A DNA stretch of 6,522 nt from Deltaproteobacteria bacterium. GTDB taxonomy: Bacteria; Desulfobacterota; Syntrophia; Syntrophales; UBA5619. Both the position numbers and the translations under genes were made by a program. A model generated the notes under the pieces. It worked only from the letters and a program-made list of their open reading frames with translations, did no database searches and had not been told where the DNA came from. Where the stretch lies: the NCBI GenBank assembly GCA_023487865.1, contig JAMDBG010000156.1:1-6522 (forward strand), written 5' to 3'. Each line of letters starts with the position of its first letter. Within the stretch, counting starts at the first letter, position 1. This document shows, one piece after another, positions 5,433-6,522 of this stretch.

Positions 5433-6522
5433 GGAAAACCATCCAGGCCTTTTCGCTTCTCCTTTTCACCGCCCTGTTTCTTCTGGCGACCTACCGGCTC
5501 CCGGACTGGCTCCCGGCCGACATCTACCTTAGGCTCGACCCGCTCCTCGGGATCAATGCCGTCATCGCCGCGCGGGAGATCATCGCCCGGGTCCTGTGGT
5601 CTCTGGTCCTTGTCGGGGCGGTCAGGATCATCGGACGGTTCTTCTGCGCGTATGTCTGCCCCATGGGCGCCGCCATCGATTTTCTCGATCTCCTCCTGTT
5701 CCGGAAGGGCAAACGCCGGGGCCTGACAACGGACTCGAATCCGCAAAGATGGAAATATTATCTTCTCCTGCTGATCATCGCCGCCGCCGTGACGGGCGTC
5801 TCCCTGGCCTATCTGATCGACCCGATCGCCCTGCTGACGCGGTTTTATACCCTGGTCCTCTACCCCCTGGCCATCGCCGTCCTCAACCTCCTGCTGGATC
5901 TGCTCCGCCCCCTCGCTCGGGGAGCGGGATGGGTGACCCTCGCCCATCTTCACACTCCCCAGCCCGTCTATTACATGACGGCCGTGACGCTGACGATCTT
6001 CGGGGCGGTGATCGCCCTGAGCCTCCTGACGCCGCGGTTCTGGTGCCGGTATCTCTGTCCCCTGGGCGCCTTCCTCAGTCTGCTCTCGCCCCTGGGGGTG
6101 TTCCGGCGCCGGGTCAGTAAGGAGTGCAATGGCTGCATGGCCTGCCAGAAGGCCTGCCCCATGGGGGCGATCGGCGAAGACCCGTTCAAGACCCGCCTGC
6201 CGGAATGCATCCAGTGCCGGGAGTGCGCCGGGATCTGCCCCCAGAAGGCAATCTCCTACCCCGCCTCTTATGCCGGGGTGGGGGAGTATTCCGCGTTCGA
6301 TGTCTCGCGGCGGGGATTTTTCTCCTCCCTGGCCGGAGGGCTGACCTTCGGTTTTGTCGCGATCCAGAATCCGTTCACCCTTCTTCAGGGCAGGCGGCAA
6401 CTCATCCGGCCCCCCGGGGCGCTTCCCGAAACCGAATTCCTGCGCACCTGCATCCGCTGCGGGGAGTGCATGAAGGCCTGCGTGACCAACACCCTGCAGC
6501 CCTGCCTCTGGGAGTCCGGCCT
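5429..6522 (+). CDS. NapH-like membrane ferredoxin with internal Tat-like motif (3' end outside window)
   Basis: At least 364 codons are open to the window end with no stop. The ATG overlaps the DUF362 stop (ATGA). The N-terminal half is polytopic, with hydrophobic segments near 7-22, 50-70, 110-130, 140-160 and 181-202. It carries two membrane motifs of the NapH/FixG type: FFCAYVCPMG (C73, C77) and WCRYLCPLG (C206, C210). Two classical 4Fe-4S motifs follow, C233/C236/C239/C243-P and C260/C263/C266/C270-P. Then comes SRRGFF (293-298) with a hydrophobic stretch to about 313, and a further C341/C344/C347/C351 motif. NapH-type proteins pass electrons between membrane quinols and soluble Fe-S proteins; the tail resembles a NapG-like Tat-exported ferredoxin fused on. 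I infer it is the electron-transfer hub for the AKR and DUF362 proteins. More clusters may lie beyond the window. Confidence 0.85.
   Translation, partial: MRKTIQAFSLLLFTALFLLATYRLPDWLPADIYLRLDPLLGINAVIAAREIIARVLWSLVLVGAVRIIGRFFCAYVCPMGAAIDFLDLLLFRKGKRRGLTTDSNPQRWKYYLLLLIIAAAVTGVSLAYLIDPIALLTRFYTLVLYPLAIAVLNLLLDLLRPLARGAGWVTLAHLHTPQPVYYMTAVTLTIFGAVIALSLLTPRFWCRYLCPLGAFLSLLSPLGVFRRRVSKECNGCMACQKACPMGAIGEDPFKTRLPECIQCRECAGICPQKAISYPASYAGVGEYSAFDVSRRGFFSSLAGGLTFGFVAIQNPFTLLQGRRQLIRPPGALPETEFLRTCIRCGECMKACVTNTLQPCLWESG

Noticed and set aside
5327..6400. 357-codon minus-strand open frame opposite the membrane ferredoxin gene
   Set aside because: Low-complexity charged composition without recognisable motifs; the plus-strand frame has cysteine motifs, helices and a coupled start, so this is a shadow frame.

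Overview
The window is GC-rich, densely packed bacterial DNA. Its coding regions are strongly G/C-biased at third positions, which produces many long spurious reading frames on the opposite strands. Three exported or membrane proteins with Fe-S or Tat features, plus a periplasmic Cache protein beside a carboxylate transporter, fit an anaerobic or microaerophilic Gram-negative bacterium. A Desulfobacterota lineage, such as a syntroph or sulfate reducer relative, is my best guess. That guess comes from gene content only; there is no rRNA or marker gene here to confirm it.

The window is organised around a divergent intergenic region at about 2049-2364. Leftward (minus strand) run a secreted single-Cache-domain protein (2048-1575), a MatC/SLC13-like carboxylate permease (1495-128) and, at the window edge, the first 21 codons of a probable 6-phosphofructokinase (63-1) behind a strong ribosome binding site. 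These lie in one direction with short gaps and may form a transport/carbon-metabolism transcription unit.

Rightward (plus strand) runs a tight four-gene cluster: a secreted DUF6599-like protein (2365-3267), a Tat-signal aldo/keto reductase carrying two C-terminal four-cysteine Fe-S motifs (3287-4492), a Tat-signal DUF362 protein (4509-5432), and a polytopic NapH-like ferredoxin that overlaps the DUF362 stop by four bases and runs off the window (5429 onward). The last protein has two membrane FCxxxCPxG-type motifs, two classical 4Fe-4S motifs, an internal Tat-like SRRGFF motif with a hydrophobic stretch, and a third four-cysteine motif beyond it. Taken together the cluster looks like an uncharacterised exported redox system: a membrane Fe-S wire delivering electrons to, or taking them from, Tat-exported AKR and DUF362 proteins. 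The substrate cannot be read from the sequence.

The divergent intergenic region holds nested inverted repeats (7 bp enclosing 10 bp enclosing a 5-bp hairpin). The outer right arm is itself part of a near-perfect Shine-Dalgarno sequence placed five bases before a GTG that opens a 42-codon frame. This is either a structured mRNA leader, possibly with a leader peptide, or a set of operators for the two divergent units.
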